From: Oscillospiraceae bacterium
GTDB taxonomy: Bacteria; Bacillota; Clostridia; Oscillospirales; Acutalibacteraceae
Length of the DNA stretch: 42,256 bases
NCBI GenBank assembly: GCA_015065965.1
Contig: SVPH01000023.1
Span: 1-42,256 of the forward strand
Direction: 5' to 3'
Below the pieces are notes generated by a model, which did no database searches, was not told the origin of the DNA, and worked only from the letters and a program-made list of their open reading frames with translations. Of the stretch, positions 14,436 through 22,780 are shown in pieces; position 1 is the stretch's first letter, and every line of letters begins with the position of its first letter. The position numbers were made by a program, and so were the translations under genes.

Positions 14436-17060
14436 TTATCCCTTAATAGCTGCCTGTGCTGCTGCGAGGCGAGCGATGGGAACACGGAAGGGTGAGCATG
14501 ATACATAGTTGAGGCCAATCTTGTGGCAGAATTCAACTGATGAGGGATCGCCGCCGTGCTCGCCGCAGATACCGTAGTGGAGGTTCTTGCCGCTTGCCTT
14601 ACCCTTTGAAACAGCCATTTCCATAAGAGCGCCTACGCCGTTCTGGTCAAGTTTTGCAAAGGGATCGAACTCATAGATCTTTGTATCATAGTAAGCATTG
14701 AGGAACTTACCGGCGTCATCACGGCTGAAGCCGAATGTCATCTGAGTAAGGTCGTTTGTGCCGAAGCAGAAGAAGTCTGCTTCCTTAGCGATTTCGTCAG
14801 CAGTGATACATGCTCTGGGGATTTCGATCATTGTACCAACTTCGTACTTAAGGTCAGCGCCTGCTGCTGCGATTTCAGCATCAGCAGTCTTAACAACGAT
14901 ATCCTTAACATACTTAAGTTCCTTAACTTCGCCAACAAGGGGAATCATGATTTCGGGAACGAGGTTCCAGTCTGCATGAGCCTTCTTAACATTGATTGCT
15001 GCACGGATAACAGCCTTTGTCTGCATTGCAGCGATTTCGGGATAGGTAACTGTAAGGCGGCAGCCTCTGTGACCCATCATGGGATTGAACTCGTGAAGGC
15101 TTGAGATAACAGCCTTGATATCTTCAACGCTCTTGCCCTGTGCTGCTGCAAGTGCTGCGATGTCAGCCTCTTCAGTGGGAACGAACTCATGGAGAGGAGG
15201 ATCGAGGAATCTGATTGTTACGGGGTTGCCTTCAAGAGCCTCATAGAGTTTCTCAAAGTCGCCCTGCTGATAGGGAAGGATCTTATCAAGTGCTGCTTCT
15301 CTTTCAGCAACTGTATCTGCACAGATCATCTCGCGGAATGCAGCGATTCTGTCTGCTTCGAAGAACATGTGCTCTGTACGGCAAAGGCCGATGCCTTCTG
15401 CGCCGAGTTCACGAGCCTTCTTAGCGTCAGCGGGTGTATCTGCGTTTGTACGAACCTTAAGGGTTCTGAATTCGTCAGCCCAAGCCATGATTCTGCCGAA
15501 CTCACCTGCGATTTCAGCGTCAACTGTGGGGATGATGCCGTCGTAGATGTTACCTGTTGAGCCGTCGATTGAAATATAGTCACCTTCAACATAGGTCTTG
15601 CCTGCGAGAGTGAACTTCTTGTTTTCTTCGTCCATGTTGATATCGCCGCAACCTGATACGCAGCAAGTACCCATACCACGAGCAACAACTGCTGCGTGTG
15701 AGGTCATACCGCCACGAACTGTGAGGATACCCTGTGAAGCCTTCATACCGGTGATATCTTCGGGTGAAGTTTCAAGACGAACGAGAACAACCTTTTCGCC
15801 TCTTGCGTTCCATGCTTCTGCATCTTCAGCAGTGAAAACAACCTTACCGCATGCAGCGCCGGGTGATGCGCCGAGACCCTTGCCTGCGGGAGTAGCAGCC
15901 TTGAGAGCCTTAGCATCAAACTGGGGATGGAGAAGAGTGTCAAGGTTTCTGGGATCGATCATTGCAACAGCCTGCTTCTTGTCGATCATGCCTTCGTCAA
16001 CGAGGTCACAAGCGATCTTGAGAGCAGCCTTAGCAGTTCTCTTACCGTTTCTTGTCTGAAGCATATAGAGTTTGCCGTCTTCAACGGTGAATTCCATATC
16101 CTGCATATCTCTGTAGTGGTCTTCAAGGATAGCGCAAACTTTGTTGAACTCCTCGAATGCTGAGGGGAACTTCTCAGCCATCTCAGCGATGGGCATGGGA
16201 GTACGAACGCCTGCAACAACGTCTTCGCCCTGTGCGTTGGTGAGGAACTCACCCATAAGGCCTTTTTCGCCTGTTGCGGGGTCACGAGTGAAAGCAACGC
16301 CTGTACCGCAGTTGTCGCCCATGTTGCCGAATGCCATCATCTGAACGTTAACTGCTGTACCCCATGAGTAGGGGATATCGTTGTCACGGCGGTAAACGTT
16401 AGCACGGGGGTTGTCCCATGAACGGAAAACAGCCTCAACAGCGCCCATGAGCTGCTCTTTGGGATCTGAGGGGAAGTCTGCGCCGATCTTGTTCTTGTAT
16501 TCAGCCTTGAACTGACCTGCGAGAACTTTGAGGTCATCAGCAGTGAGTTCAACGTCCTGAGTAACGCCTTTTTCTTCCTTCATCTTGTCGATGAGTTCTT
16601 CAAAATATTTCTTGCCGACTTCCATAACAACGTCGGAGTACATCTGGATAAATCTTCTGTAGCAGTCCCAAGCCCAACGGGGGTTGCCGCTCTTTGCTGA
16701 AATAGCGTCAACAACTTCTTCGTTAAGGCCGAGGTTAAGGATTGTGTCCATCATGCCGGGCATTGATGCACGAGCACCTGAACGAACTGAAACGAGGAGA
16801 GGATTCTCCTTATCGCCGAACTTTTTGCCGGTGATTTCTTCCATCTTAACGATGTATTCCATGATCTGAGCCTGGATTTCATCGTTGATCTTTCTGCCGT
16901 CCTCATAGTACTTTGTACATGCTTCTGTTGAAATTGTGAAGCCCTGAGGAACGGGGAGACCGATTTTGGTCATTTCTGCAAGGTTTGCGCCTTTGCCGCC
17001 GAGGGTTTCACGCATTGAAGCATCGCCTTCGGAGAACAAATAAACGTACTTGTAAGCCAT
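14436..17060 (-). CDS. ppdK: Pyruvate phosphate dikinase
   Basis: PPDK interconverts pyruvate, ATP and phosphate with phosphoenolpyruvate, AMP and pyrophosphate in the cytosol; anaerobic Clostridia use it in glycolysis or gluconeogenesis. The 874-residue length is normal. The N-terminal ATP-grasp domain starts with GGKGANLAEMTKIGLPVPQGFT. The swivelling domain carries the phosphohistidine in GGMTSHAAVVARGMGTCC at about 450-470. The C-terminal PEP/pyruvate TIM barrel ends with GICGEHGGDPSSVEF, whose Cys is the catalytic acid. The start has GGAGGTAG upstream. It is transcribed alone, from the extended -10 promoter at 17127-17155. Confidence 0.98.
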   Translation of the reverse strand: MAYKYVYLFSEGDASMRETLGGKGANLAEMTKIGLPVPQGFTISTEACTKYYEDGRKINDEIQAQIMEYIVKMEEITGKKFGDKENPLLVSVRSGARASMPGMMDTILNLGLNEEVVDAISAKSGNPRWAWDCYRRFIQMYSDVVMEVGKKYFEELIDKMKEEKGVTQDVELTADDLKVLAGQFKAEYKNKIGADFPSDPKEQLMGAVEAVFRSWDNPRANVYRRDNDIPYSWGTAVNVQMMAFGNMGDNCGTGVAFTRDPATGEKGLMGEFLTNAQGEDVVAGVRTPMPIAEMAEKFPSAFEEFNKVCAILEDHYRDMQDMEFTVEDGKLYMLQTRNGKRTAKAALKIACDLVDEGMIDKKQAVAMIDPRNLDTLLHPQFDAKALKAATPAGKGLGASPGAACGKVVFTAEDAEAWNARGEKVVLVRLETSPEDITGMKASQGILTVRGGMTSHAAVVARGMGTCCVSGCGDINMDEENKKFTLAGKTYVEGDYISIDGSTGNIYDGIIPTVDAEIAGEFGRIMAWADEFRTLKVRTNADTPADAKKARELGAEGIGLCRTEHMFFEADRIAAFREMICADTVAEREAALDKILPYQQGDFEKLYEALEGNPVTIRFLDPPLHEFVPTEEADIAALAAAQGKSVEDIKAVISSLHEFNPMMGHRGCRLTVTYPEIAAMQTKAVIRAAINVKKAHADWNLVPEIMIPLVGEVKELKYVKDIVVKTADAEIAAAGADLKYEVGTMIEIPRACITADEIAKEADFFCFGTNDLTQMTFGFSRDDAGKFLNAYYDTKIYEFDPFAKLDQNGVGALMEMAVSKGKASGKNLHYGICGEHGGDPSSVEFCHKIGLNYVSCSPFRVPIARLAAAQAAIKG

Positions 17061-17126
17061 TGGTATCTACCTCCAAAATAATAATAAACAAATTAATCCT
17101 TATTCAAACAGAATAAGCCATCAATG

Positions 17127-17155
17127 ATTATATCATAGGAAAAAGGAAATTTCCA
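17127..17155 (-). promoter_or_regulatory. ppdK promoter
   Basis: On the minus strand, TGGAAA (17155-17150) is 17 bases from TATAAT (17132-17127), and TG one base before the -10 makes it an extended -10 element. Confidence 0.65.
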
Positions 17156-17217
17156 TACATTTTTAAGAAAATATATAAGAAATTTACCATTTGTTTTTAG
17201 TAACAATTTACATATTG

Positions 17218-17272
17218 GCTGATTTTTTGTGTTTTATTTTAGATTTGCGTTCGGAAGGTTGAAAAAATCAGC
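17218..17272. repeat. 11-bp inverted repeat over the nhaC-type promoter
   Basis: GCTGATTTTTT (17218-17228) and AAAAAATCAGC (17262-17272) are perfect inverted copies 33 bases apart. The right arm overlaps the -35 of the plus-strand promoter at 17259-17287, so it may be an operator. Confidence 0.5.
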
Positions 17273-17287
17273 AGCATGATATATAAT
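17259..17287 (+). promoter_or_regulatory. Promoter of the antiporter-luxS operon
   Basis: TTGAAA (17259-17264) and TATAAT (17282-17287) are 17 bases apart, near-consensus. The start of transcription should be near 17294. Confidence 0.65.
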
Positions 17288-17319
17288 CGGTGTGGATTTA
17301 TTCCGCACCGAATTTTTTT
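17288..17319 (+). promoter_or_regulatory. Hairpin with T-run just after the -10
   Basis: CGGTGTGGA and TCCGCACCG pair with one wobble, followed by AATTTTTTT. It has the shape of a terminator but starts directly at the -10 of the promoter at 17259, so its left arm would not be fully transcribed from there. It may stop read-through from upstream, or attenuate a transcript from another start. Confidence 0.5.
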
Positions 17320-17339
17320 GAAAGAAACGGTCGTATTAT

Positions 17340-18671
17340 ATGGAAATTGTTTCTCTGGCGCTGTTCTGCCTTGCCCTGCTTTTGTGTGTCATATTTGACC
17401 TTTCGGTGCTTTATGCTCTGGGTGTGGGATTGGTTGTTTTCAGCGCGTATGCAAAGATAAAAAAGCATTCGTTCAAAGAAATATTCAAAATGATTTTCGG
17501 AGGCATAAAAACCTCAAAAAACATTCTTATCAATTTTTTGCTTATCGGTCTGCTCACTGCGTCGTGGCGTGAATCGGGTACAATCGCTTTTATCATCTGT
17601 TCCGCTTCCGAACTTATCAGCCCGCAGATTTTTGTGTTGATGACTTTTGTGCTCAACGCACTGGTGTCGTTCCTTATGGGTACATCTTTCGGCACATCGG
17701 CAACCATGGGTGTTATCTGCATGACGATGGCAAAATCAATGGGGCTGAACCCGATTATCGTTGGCGGCGCAATGCTTTCGGGTGCGCTTTGGGGCGACAG
17801 ATGCTCGCCCGTTTCAACAAGTGCGCTGCTTGTTTCTGAGCTTACCAAAACCGATATTTTCACAAACATAAAAAACATGTTCCGCACGGCGGCTGTGCCT
17901 ACGGCTCTTGCTTGCATAATCTATCTTGCCCTCGGCATAACGGCAGGGGATTCGGGTGCGATGCCCGACATAAAGTCGATGTTTTCGGCGGAATTCAATC
18001 TGCATCCCCTTGCGGTAATACCTGCGGCGGTGATACTTGCGCTTTCACTTTTCCGTGTCAAAACAAAATACGTGCTTCTGGCAAGCCTTGTTTCCGCATC
18101 CGTAATCGGCATTGCCGTTCAGGATATGGAAATTATTGAAACGCTGAAAACCCTGATTTTCGGCTACAAGGCGGAAACCGAGGCACTCAGCCATATGATG
18201 AACGGCGGCGGATTGGTTTCCATGCTCAACGCAACGGCGATAGTTTGCATATCATCGGCATATTCGGGTATTTTTGCCGCAACGGGTCTGCTTGATTCGC
18301 TGAAAGAAAAAATATCCTCTCTCGGCAAAAAAATCACGCCTTTCGGTGCAACGGCGGTGACCTCTGTGCTCACCTCGCTTATTTCCTGCAATCAGACCCT
18401 TGCAATTATCCTTACCCATCAGCTTTGCGACGGTGCGGAAAAAGAAAAAAATACGGCGGCAATCAATCTTGAAAACACGGCGGTTGTCATATCTCCCCTT
18501 GTTCCGTGGTCAATTGCCGCGGCTGTACCCCTTACCTCGTCGGGCGCACCGACTGCATCGGTGCTGACGGCAGTATTCCTCTATATTTTACCGCTATGGT
18601 CATTTATCACGGCGTTACATAAAAGAAGAAAGGAAAATCGGAATGAACAGAATAACAAGCTTCACAGTTGA
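17340..18671 (+). CDS. NhaC-family Na+/H+ antiporter-like transporter
   Basis: The 443-residue product is a membrane protein with about eleven helices and no signal peptide. It matches the NhaC family: a conserved SFLMGTSFGTSATMG segment (about 113-127) and GALWGDRCSPVSTS (about 148-161), both seen in antiporters of this kind, plus an internal repeat with a second SLISCNQTLAI segment near residue 350. Members exchange Na+ for H+, and some malate or lactate. The exact ion is not evident. The start has a weak Shine-Dalgarno. Its 3' end overlaps luxS by 29 bases, so luxS translation is likely coupled to it. Confidence 0.88.
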   Translation: MEIVSLALFCLALLLCVIFDLSVLYALGVGLVVFSAYAKIKKHSFKEIFKMIFGGIKTSKNILINFLLIGLLTASWRESGTIAFIICSASELISPQIFVLMTFVLNALVSFLMGTSFGTSATMGVICMTMAKSMGLNPIIVGGAMLSGALWGDRCSPVSTSALLVSELTKTDIFTNIKNMFRTAAVPTALACIIYLALGITAGDSGAMPDIKSMFSAEFNLHPLAVIPAAVILALSLFRVKTKYVLLASLVSASVIGIAVQDMEIIETLKTLIFGYKAETEALSHMMNGGGLVSMLNATAIVCISSAYSGIFAATGLLDSLKEKISSLGKKITPFGATAVTSVLTSLISCNQTLAIILTHQLCDGAEKEKNTAAINLENTAVVISPLVPWSIAAAVPLTSSGAPTASVLTAVFLYILPLWSFITALHKRRKENRNEQNNKLHS

Positions 18672-19095
18672 CCACGACCTTCTTACGGAGGGAATTTACG
18701 TTTCACGCATTGACGGCGATATCACTACTTATGATATGCGCACCCGTGTGCCGAATTCGGGCGATTTTATGGACACAACAACGGCTCACACCGTTGAGCA
18801 TATGTTTGCAACCTTTGTGAGAAATTCTGAAATAAAGGATGATGTTATTTATTTCGGTCCCATGGGCTGCAGAACGGGATTTTACCTGCTTGTGCGCAAT
18901 GCGGATAACGCGAAAATCCTTGAAATTACAAAGAAAATCCTTGCCGATATCATTGCTTATGAGGGCGAAGTTTTCGGTAACACAAGGAAAGAATGCGGCA
19001 ATTACCTTGACCTTGATTTGGAGAAAGCGAAGGAAGAATGCCGCAGATATCTCAAAGCGCTTGAAAAAGAGCAGACATTTGAATACAAAGTATAA
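18643..19095 (+). CDS. luxS: S-ribosylhomocysteine lyase
   Basis: LuxS splits S-ribosylhomocysteine into homocysteine and DPD, the precursor of autoinducer-2, as part of the activated methyl cycle. The 150-residue product is of normal length with all active-site residues: metal ligands H49 and H53 in AHTVEH with E52 between them, C118 in RKECGNY, and the catalytic C76 in GPMGCRTGF. AAGGA lies before the start, inside the antiporter gene. No Pfs nucleosidase or methionine gene is nearby, so it is separated from its usual pathway partners. A strong terminator follows. Confidence 0.97.
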   Translation: MNRITSFTVDHDLLTEGIYVSRIDGDITTYDMRTRVPNSGDFMDTTTAHTVEHMFATFVRNSEIKDDVIYFGPMGCRTGFYLLVRNADNAKILEITKKILADIIAYEGEVFGNTRKECGNYLDLDLEKAKEECRRYLKALEKEQTFEYKV

Positions 19096-19100
19096 AAATG

Positions 19101-19129
19101 AAAGCCTGCAGCGATGCAGGCTTTGTTTT
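19101..19129 (+). terminator. Terminator between luxS and the DUF2238-like gene
   Basis: AAAGCCTGCA and TGCAGGCTTT form a perfect 10-bp stem with a 4-base loop and then GTTTTA. It serves luxS and, from the other side, may serve the converging gene that ends at 19128. Confidence 0.88.
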
Positions 19130-19895
19130 ATGCCGTTACGGCTTCTTTCTTTTCTGTTTTACCGATGGGCTTAAGTTCGGTTGCATTTAAATGGCGGTAA
19201 GGTTTTGCTTTAACTATGAAATATGCAATAACCGCACCAACGGTATTGAGCACGATGTCCGCCATCGTATCCATGATAGGCCAACGCTCCGCAACGATTG
19301 GGTCAAACAGAGTTTGCTCTTTGGGCGTTCCGAGAGCGAGAGCGAGCGACCAGTGCTGAGAATCGCCGGGATAACCGCCCATCATGCCTGCAATCTGGTC
19401 AAATGAAAACTCAAAAACTTCCCAGCAGGTTGCGGCGAGGAACGAAAATCCGACCGATGCGAGCAATACAAGAGTCATAGGTGCTGTTGATTTTTTGCAT
19501 CTCAGAATGGCGCATACTATTTCATATCCGAAGATTACGCAGACTGCGCCGCCGACAAAGTGGAGGGCAACATCCCACCACCTTGAATCGTAATACAGGT
19601 TAAGAAATTTTCCGCCGAATGAGCCGCACCATACCAAAACGCTGAGGATTGACTGTATTGATGACGGCATGTAGCGGAAAATGCTCTTTTTAGGGAACGC
19701 CATAAAAACTTCCCATACGAAGGTGGCGAGGAAGTTTGCACCGACCTGCAAGGGATCTGTTATGTCAAATGCTTCACCTTCCGCAGGAAAAAATCCTTTG
19801 ATAAAGGCAAAAATAAGGCTTGCTCTGATAATCCACCAAAAGATGAACCGTTTTGCAGAACAATTATCTTTCAGACGTTGAATATAATTTTTCAT
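19128..19895 (-). CDS. DUF2238/YjdF-like integral membrane protein
   Basis: The 255-residue product has about six membrane segments. It carries the pattern of this family: WWDVALHFVGGAV (His and Gly in a helix, about 106-118), a helix with CWEVFEFSFDQIAGMMGG, and DTMADIVLNTVGAVIAY near the end. The acidic residues and the His inside the membrane could bind a metal or carry protons. Its function is unknown. The strong promoter at 19926-19954 overlaps a palindrome of the TetR-operator type, so expression is probably induced by a small molecule. Confidence 0.7.
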   Translation of the reverse strand: MKNYIQRLKDNCSAKRFIFWWIIRASLIFAFIKGFFPAEGEAFDITDPLQVGANFLATFVWEVFMAFPKKSIFRYMPSSIQSILSVLVWCGSFGGKFLNLYYDSRWWDVALHFVGGAVCVIFGYEIVCAILRCKKSTAPMTLVLLASVGFSFLAATCWEVFEFSFDQIAGMMGGYPGDSQHWSLALALGTPKEQTLFDPIVAERWPIMDTMADIVLNTVGAVIAYFIVKAKPYRHLNATELKPIGKTEKKEAVTA

Positions 19896-19906
19896 TTTAT
19901 CTTCTC

Positions 19907-19927
19907 CTGTTACAAATTGTGTAACAG
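19907..19927. promoter_or_regulatory. TetR-like palindrome over the DUF2238-like promoter
   Basis: CTGTTACA-AATTG-TGTAACAG is a perfect 8-bp inverted repeat. Its right end overlaps the -10 at 19926-19931 on the minus strand and the rest covers the start of transcription. The shape is that of a TetR-family operator; no TetR gene is in the window. Confidence 0.75.
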
Positions 19928-19954
19928 TATATCAATTTTTTTCTTTGCTGTCAA
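19926..19954 (-). promoter_or_regulatory. Promoter of the DUF2238-like gene
   Basis: On the minus strand, TTGACA (19954-19949) is 17 bases from TATACT (19931-19926). The strength of the core suggests that the adjoining palindrome is needed to keep it off. Confidence 0.82.
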
Positions 19955-19961
19955 TAACGAT

Positions 19962-19990
19962 TTGATTTTGTCGGAATATTGTGATATTAT
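19962..19990 (+). promoter_or_regulatory. Promoter of alaX-ylmH
   Basis: TTGATT (19962-19967) is 17 bases from TATTAT (19985-19990), with TG one base before the -10 (extended -10). It lies back to back with the DUF2238-like promoter. Confidence 0.68.
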
Positions 19991-20019
19991 GTGCTTACTT
20001 AATTGACGAGGAGACTATT

Positions 20020-21162
20020 ATGACACAGAAACTTTATTATGAAGATCAGTATATAAAAGAATTTACGGCGGCGGTTATATCTTGTGATGAGAGCAAAAGA
20101 GGATATGAGGTTATTCTTGATAAAACCGCATTTTTCCCCGAAGGCGGCGGTCAACCGGGTGATACTGGTTATATAGGTGAATCAGAGGTTATCGATACTG
20201 TTGAAAGAGGCGAAGATGTTGTTCATATCTGCCGTGAAAAAGTCAGCGGTGAGGTTGAATGTAAACTTGATTTTGAAAAGCGTTTTGCCAATATGCAGCA
20301 GCATACGGGTGAGCACATTTTTTCGGGCGTGCTGCATGCAATGTGCGGCCTGGATAATGTCGGTTTTCATATGGGTGAAAGCAGTATAACCGTTGATTTT
20401 AACGGTATTGTGACTGCAGAGCAACTTGAAAAAATTGAAAAACTTTCAAACGAAGCCGTCTATGCGAATATCCCCGTAAAATCTATTTATCCCTCAAAAG
20501 AAGAACTTGAAAATTACGATTACAGAAGTAAAAAAGAGATTGAGGGTCAGGTGCGTCTGACATCGGTTGAGGGTATTGATTTATGCGCTTGCTGCGGCAC
20601 TCATGTTGCTTTTACGGGCGAGGTCGGCATAATTAAGGTTATTTCCGTTATGAACTATAAACAGGGCGTAAGAATTACTCTGCAAATCGGCAGAAAGGCA
20701 CTTGAAGATTACTGCGAAAAGAACAAAAGCGTTCATGAAATTTCCGCTTTGCTGAAGGCAAAAACCAATGAAATTACACAGGCTGTTGAGCGTGTGCAGG
20801 CACAACTTCAAGAGGTAAGATATAAGAATTCACAACTTAAAAAAGAACTTTTTGAACTCAAGGCAAAGAACTTTGAAGGCAAGCAATGCTGTGTGTTTGA
20901 TGATGGCGGAAACGCTGATGACGCAAGGGTTTTCAGCGATTTGCTTGCGGATAAGGTTGAGGTTGCGGCAGTTTTTTCGGGCGATGACGAAAACGGATAT
21001 AAATATGCCGTAACAAGCCGAAACACTGATTTGCGCGCCGTCGGAAAAGAACTTAATTCCGCGTGTAACGGCAGAGGCGGCGGCAAGCCCGAGATGATAC
21101 AGGGCTCTGTGGCTGCGACCAGAGAAGAAATCGAAAAATTCTGGAACGGAATTAATCTGTAA
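20020..21162 (+). CDS. alaX: AlaX-type alanyl-tRNA editing protein with DHHA1 domain
   Basis: The 380-residue product hydrolyses Ser or Gly wrongly attached to tRNA-Ala. I start at 20020 because GAGGAG precedes it; an upstream in-frame ATG has no such site. The N-terminal part has the FFPEGGGQPGD motif. The editing domain has both zinc-site halves: HTGEH at about 97-101 and CACCGTH at about 192-198. A coiled stretch (about 245-285) leads to a C-terminal DHHA1 domain with GRGGGKPEMIQGS, as in the C-terminus of AlaRS. This is the long AlaX form. It is followed by ylmH after 11 bases, with a shared promoter. Confidence 0.92.
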   Translation: MTQKLYYEDQYIKEFTAAVISCDESKRGYEVILDKTAFFPEGGGQPGDTGYIGESEVIDTVERGEDVVHICREKVSGEVECKLDFEKRFANMQQHTGEHIFSGVLHAMCGLDNVGFHMGESSITVDFNGIVTAEQLEKIEKLSNEAVYANIPVKSIYPSKEELENYDYRSKKEIEGQVRLTSVEGIDLCACCGTHVAFTGEVGIIKVISVMNYKQGVRITLQIGRKALEDYCEKNKSVHEISALLKAKTNEITQAVERVQAQLQEVRYKNSQLKKELFELKAKNFEGKQCCVFDDGGNADDARVFSDLLADKVEVAAVFSGDDENGYKYAVTSRNTDLRAVGKELNSACNGRGGGKPEMIQGSVAATREEIEKFWNGINL

Positions 21163-21173
21163 AGGTGCAAAAA

Positions 21174-21965
21174 ATGACTTCGGAAGATAAACTTTTGCTT
21201 GCAAAAATTGAAGATAAAGCGAGGCAGTGCAGTGAGAATTCAATGATAACCAACAGCGGATTTCTTGATATGCATGAGCGTTCGGTTGCGGCGGAAATGC
21301 GGCTGCAATATGCCGATGTAAAAATGATTTTTTATGGCATTTTTGACGGCGCAGAACGCACGGTTGCTGTGTTTTTGCCCGAATACGTTTCAGCGGAAAA
21401 TGCAGATGAATTAAGTGCGTATTTTGATGAAAACCCCGAGGATAATCCACTTGCCGTTATCAACATTGAAAAGGATAAATTTTCGCCGGCGCTTGGTCAC
21501 AGAGATTACCTCGGAGCCCTTATGGGGCTTGGGATTAAGCGTGAACTTACGGGTGATATCACCGTCAGCGAAAACGGCTGTAAAATGGCTGTGCTTTCAA
21601 AGATTGCACCGTTCATAATCGAAAATATGGATAAAGCAGGCAGAGGTACGCTCAAGGCTGAAATCATCCCTGTTTCTCAGGCAAGGGAATGCACAAAATC
21701 GGCAGGCGTTCCTGACAGTTTTACCGTTTCATCCATGAGGCTTGACAGTGTTGTGAAGAACGCTTTCCGAGTATCAAGAGGCGATGCTTCGGATGCTATA
21801 GAAAGCGGCACTGTTTTTGTGAATGATGTTGAATGCACAAAGCCCGATAAAAAAGTTGCGGCAGGCGACAAAATAGTGTTTCGCAGAAAAGGCAGGATAA
21901 TTGTTGAGGATTGCTCTGCCGTTTCCAAAAAAGGCAGAATAATTGTTGAAATCATAAGATTTTAA
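21174..21965 (+). CDS. ylmH: YlmH-like S4-domain RNA-binding protein
   Basis: The 263-residue product matches YlmH: an N-terminal helical part, a middle domain with HRDYLGALMGLGIKREL (about 105-121), and a C-terminal S4 RNA-binding domain (about 180-240) with RLDSVVKNAFRVSRGDASD and GDKIVFRRKGRI. In other Gram-positives YlmH acts with ribosome quality control and is found beside cell-division genes; here it is beside alaX instead. I chose the ATG at 21174, spaced well from AAAGG; a GTG three codons earlier would leave no room. A terminator follows. Confidence 0.9.
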   Translation: MTSEDKLLLAKIEDKARQCSENSMITNSGFLDMHERSVAAEMRLQYADVKMIFYGIFDGAERTVAVFLPEYVSAENADELSAYFDENPEDNPLAVINIEKDKFSPALGHRDYLGALMGLGIKRELTGDITVSENGCKMAVLSKIAPFIIENMDKAGRGTLKAEIIPVSQARECTKSAGVPDSFTVSSMRLDSVVKNAFRVSRGDASDAIESGTVFVNDVECTKPDKKVAAGDKIVFRRKGRIIVEDCSAVSKKGRIIVEIIRF

Positions 21966-21970
21966 AAAGT

Positions 21971-22007
21971 ACAGACTTCACCGGCGAAAAGGCGAAGTCT
22001 GTTTTTT
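21971..22007 (+). terminator. Terminator of alaX-ylmH
   Basis: ACAGACTTC and GAAGTCTGT pair perfectly around a 14-base loop with its own short stem, followed by six T. Confidence 0.88.
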
Positions 22008-22047
22008 ATAAATAATATAAAGTTTATATGAACTTATTTTTAAATTG

Positions 22048-22076
22048 TTGACCTTAACGGATAAAACTGTTATAAT
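22048..22076 (+). promoter_or_regulatory. rpe promoter
   Basis: TTGACC (22048-22053) and TATAAT (22071-22076) are 17 bases apart, near consensus. AAGGAGGAG lies just before the rpe start. Confidence 0.85.
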
Positions 22077-22105
22077 GAATTAATTATTATAAGGAGGAGT
22101 GCCCG

Positions 22106-22780
22106 ATGATTAAAATTTCTCCGTCAGTTCTTGCAAGCGATTTTTCTGCACTCGGAGCAGAGAGCGAAAGAATGGAAAAATGCGGTGCTGATTACCTTCA
22201 TCTTGATGTTATGGACGGCAGATTTGTGCCTAACATCACCTTCGGTGCGCCTGTTATTAAAAGCATCAGGACAAAAACAAACCTTGTTTTTGATGTTCAT
22301 CTTATGATTGATGAACCCCTTAAGTATATCGAAGATTTCAAAAAAGCCGGAGCGGATATTATCACTTTTCATGTTGAAAGTTCCTCGCCTGCCGATGAAA
22401 CTGTTGAAAAAATTATTGAATGCGGCTGCAAGGCAGGCGTGAGCATAAAGCCCAAAACGGCGGCAGAAGAAGTTTTTCCTTTGCTTGATAAACTTTCAAT
22501 GGTGCTTGTTATGACGGTTGAACCCGGTTTCGGCGGTCAGTCATTTATGCCTGAAACAATGGATAAAATTAAGAACCTGCGCCGTGAGATTGAACGCAGA
22601 GGTCTTTCGGTTGATATTCAGGTTGACGGCGGAATCAACGAAAAAACAGTTGAAACCGCAGCGGCGGCGGGAGCAAACATTTTTGTTGCAGGCAGTGCTG
22701 TTTTCGGCGCAGAGGATGCAGCAAAAGCAATTGAGAATTTGCGTATTCTTGCCGAAAAAGCATATTCAGCCGATTGTTAA
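22106..22780 (+). CDS. rpe: Ribulose-phosphate 3-epimerase
   Basis: Rpe interconverts ribulose 5-phosphate and xylulose 5-phosphate in the pentose phosphate pathway. The 224-residue TIM barrel has the expected residues: SVLASDF near the start, the metal His and Asp in HLDVMDGRFVPNITFG, VHLMI, VEPGFGGQSF, and the second catalytic Asp in IQVDGGIN, then GSAVFG for phosphate binding. The gene has its own strong promoter. Its end overlaps the end of the converging MecA-like gene by 15 bases, so the two transcripts are antisense there. Confidence 0.97.
   Translation: MIKISPSVLASDFSALGAESERMEKCGADYLHLDVMDGRFVPNITFGAPVIKSIRTKTNLVFDVHLMIDEPLKYIEDFKKAGADIITFHVESSSPADETVEKIIECGCKAGVSIKPKTAAEEVFPLLDKLSMVLVMTVEPGFGGQSFMPETMDKIKNLRREIERRGLSVDIQVDGGINEKTVETAAAAGANIFVAGSAVFGAEDAAKAIENLRILAEKAYSADC

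Noticed and set aside
15189..16344. Several open frames on both strands inside ppdK
   Set aside because: They are shadows of the strongly biased ppdK reading frame, which has all PPDK motifs.
17288..17339. A SAM or sodium riboswitch before the antiporter-luxS operon
   Set aside because: The leader is about 50 bases or less and lacks the folds of these classes.
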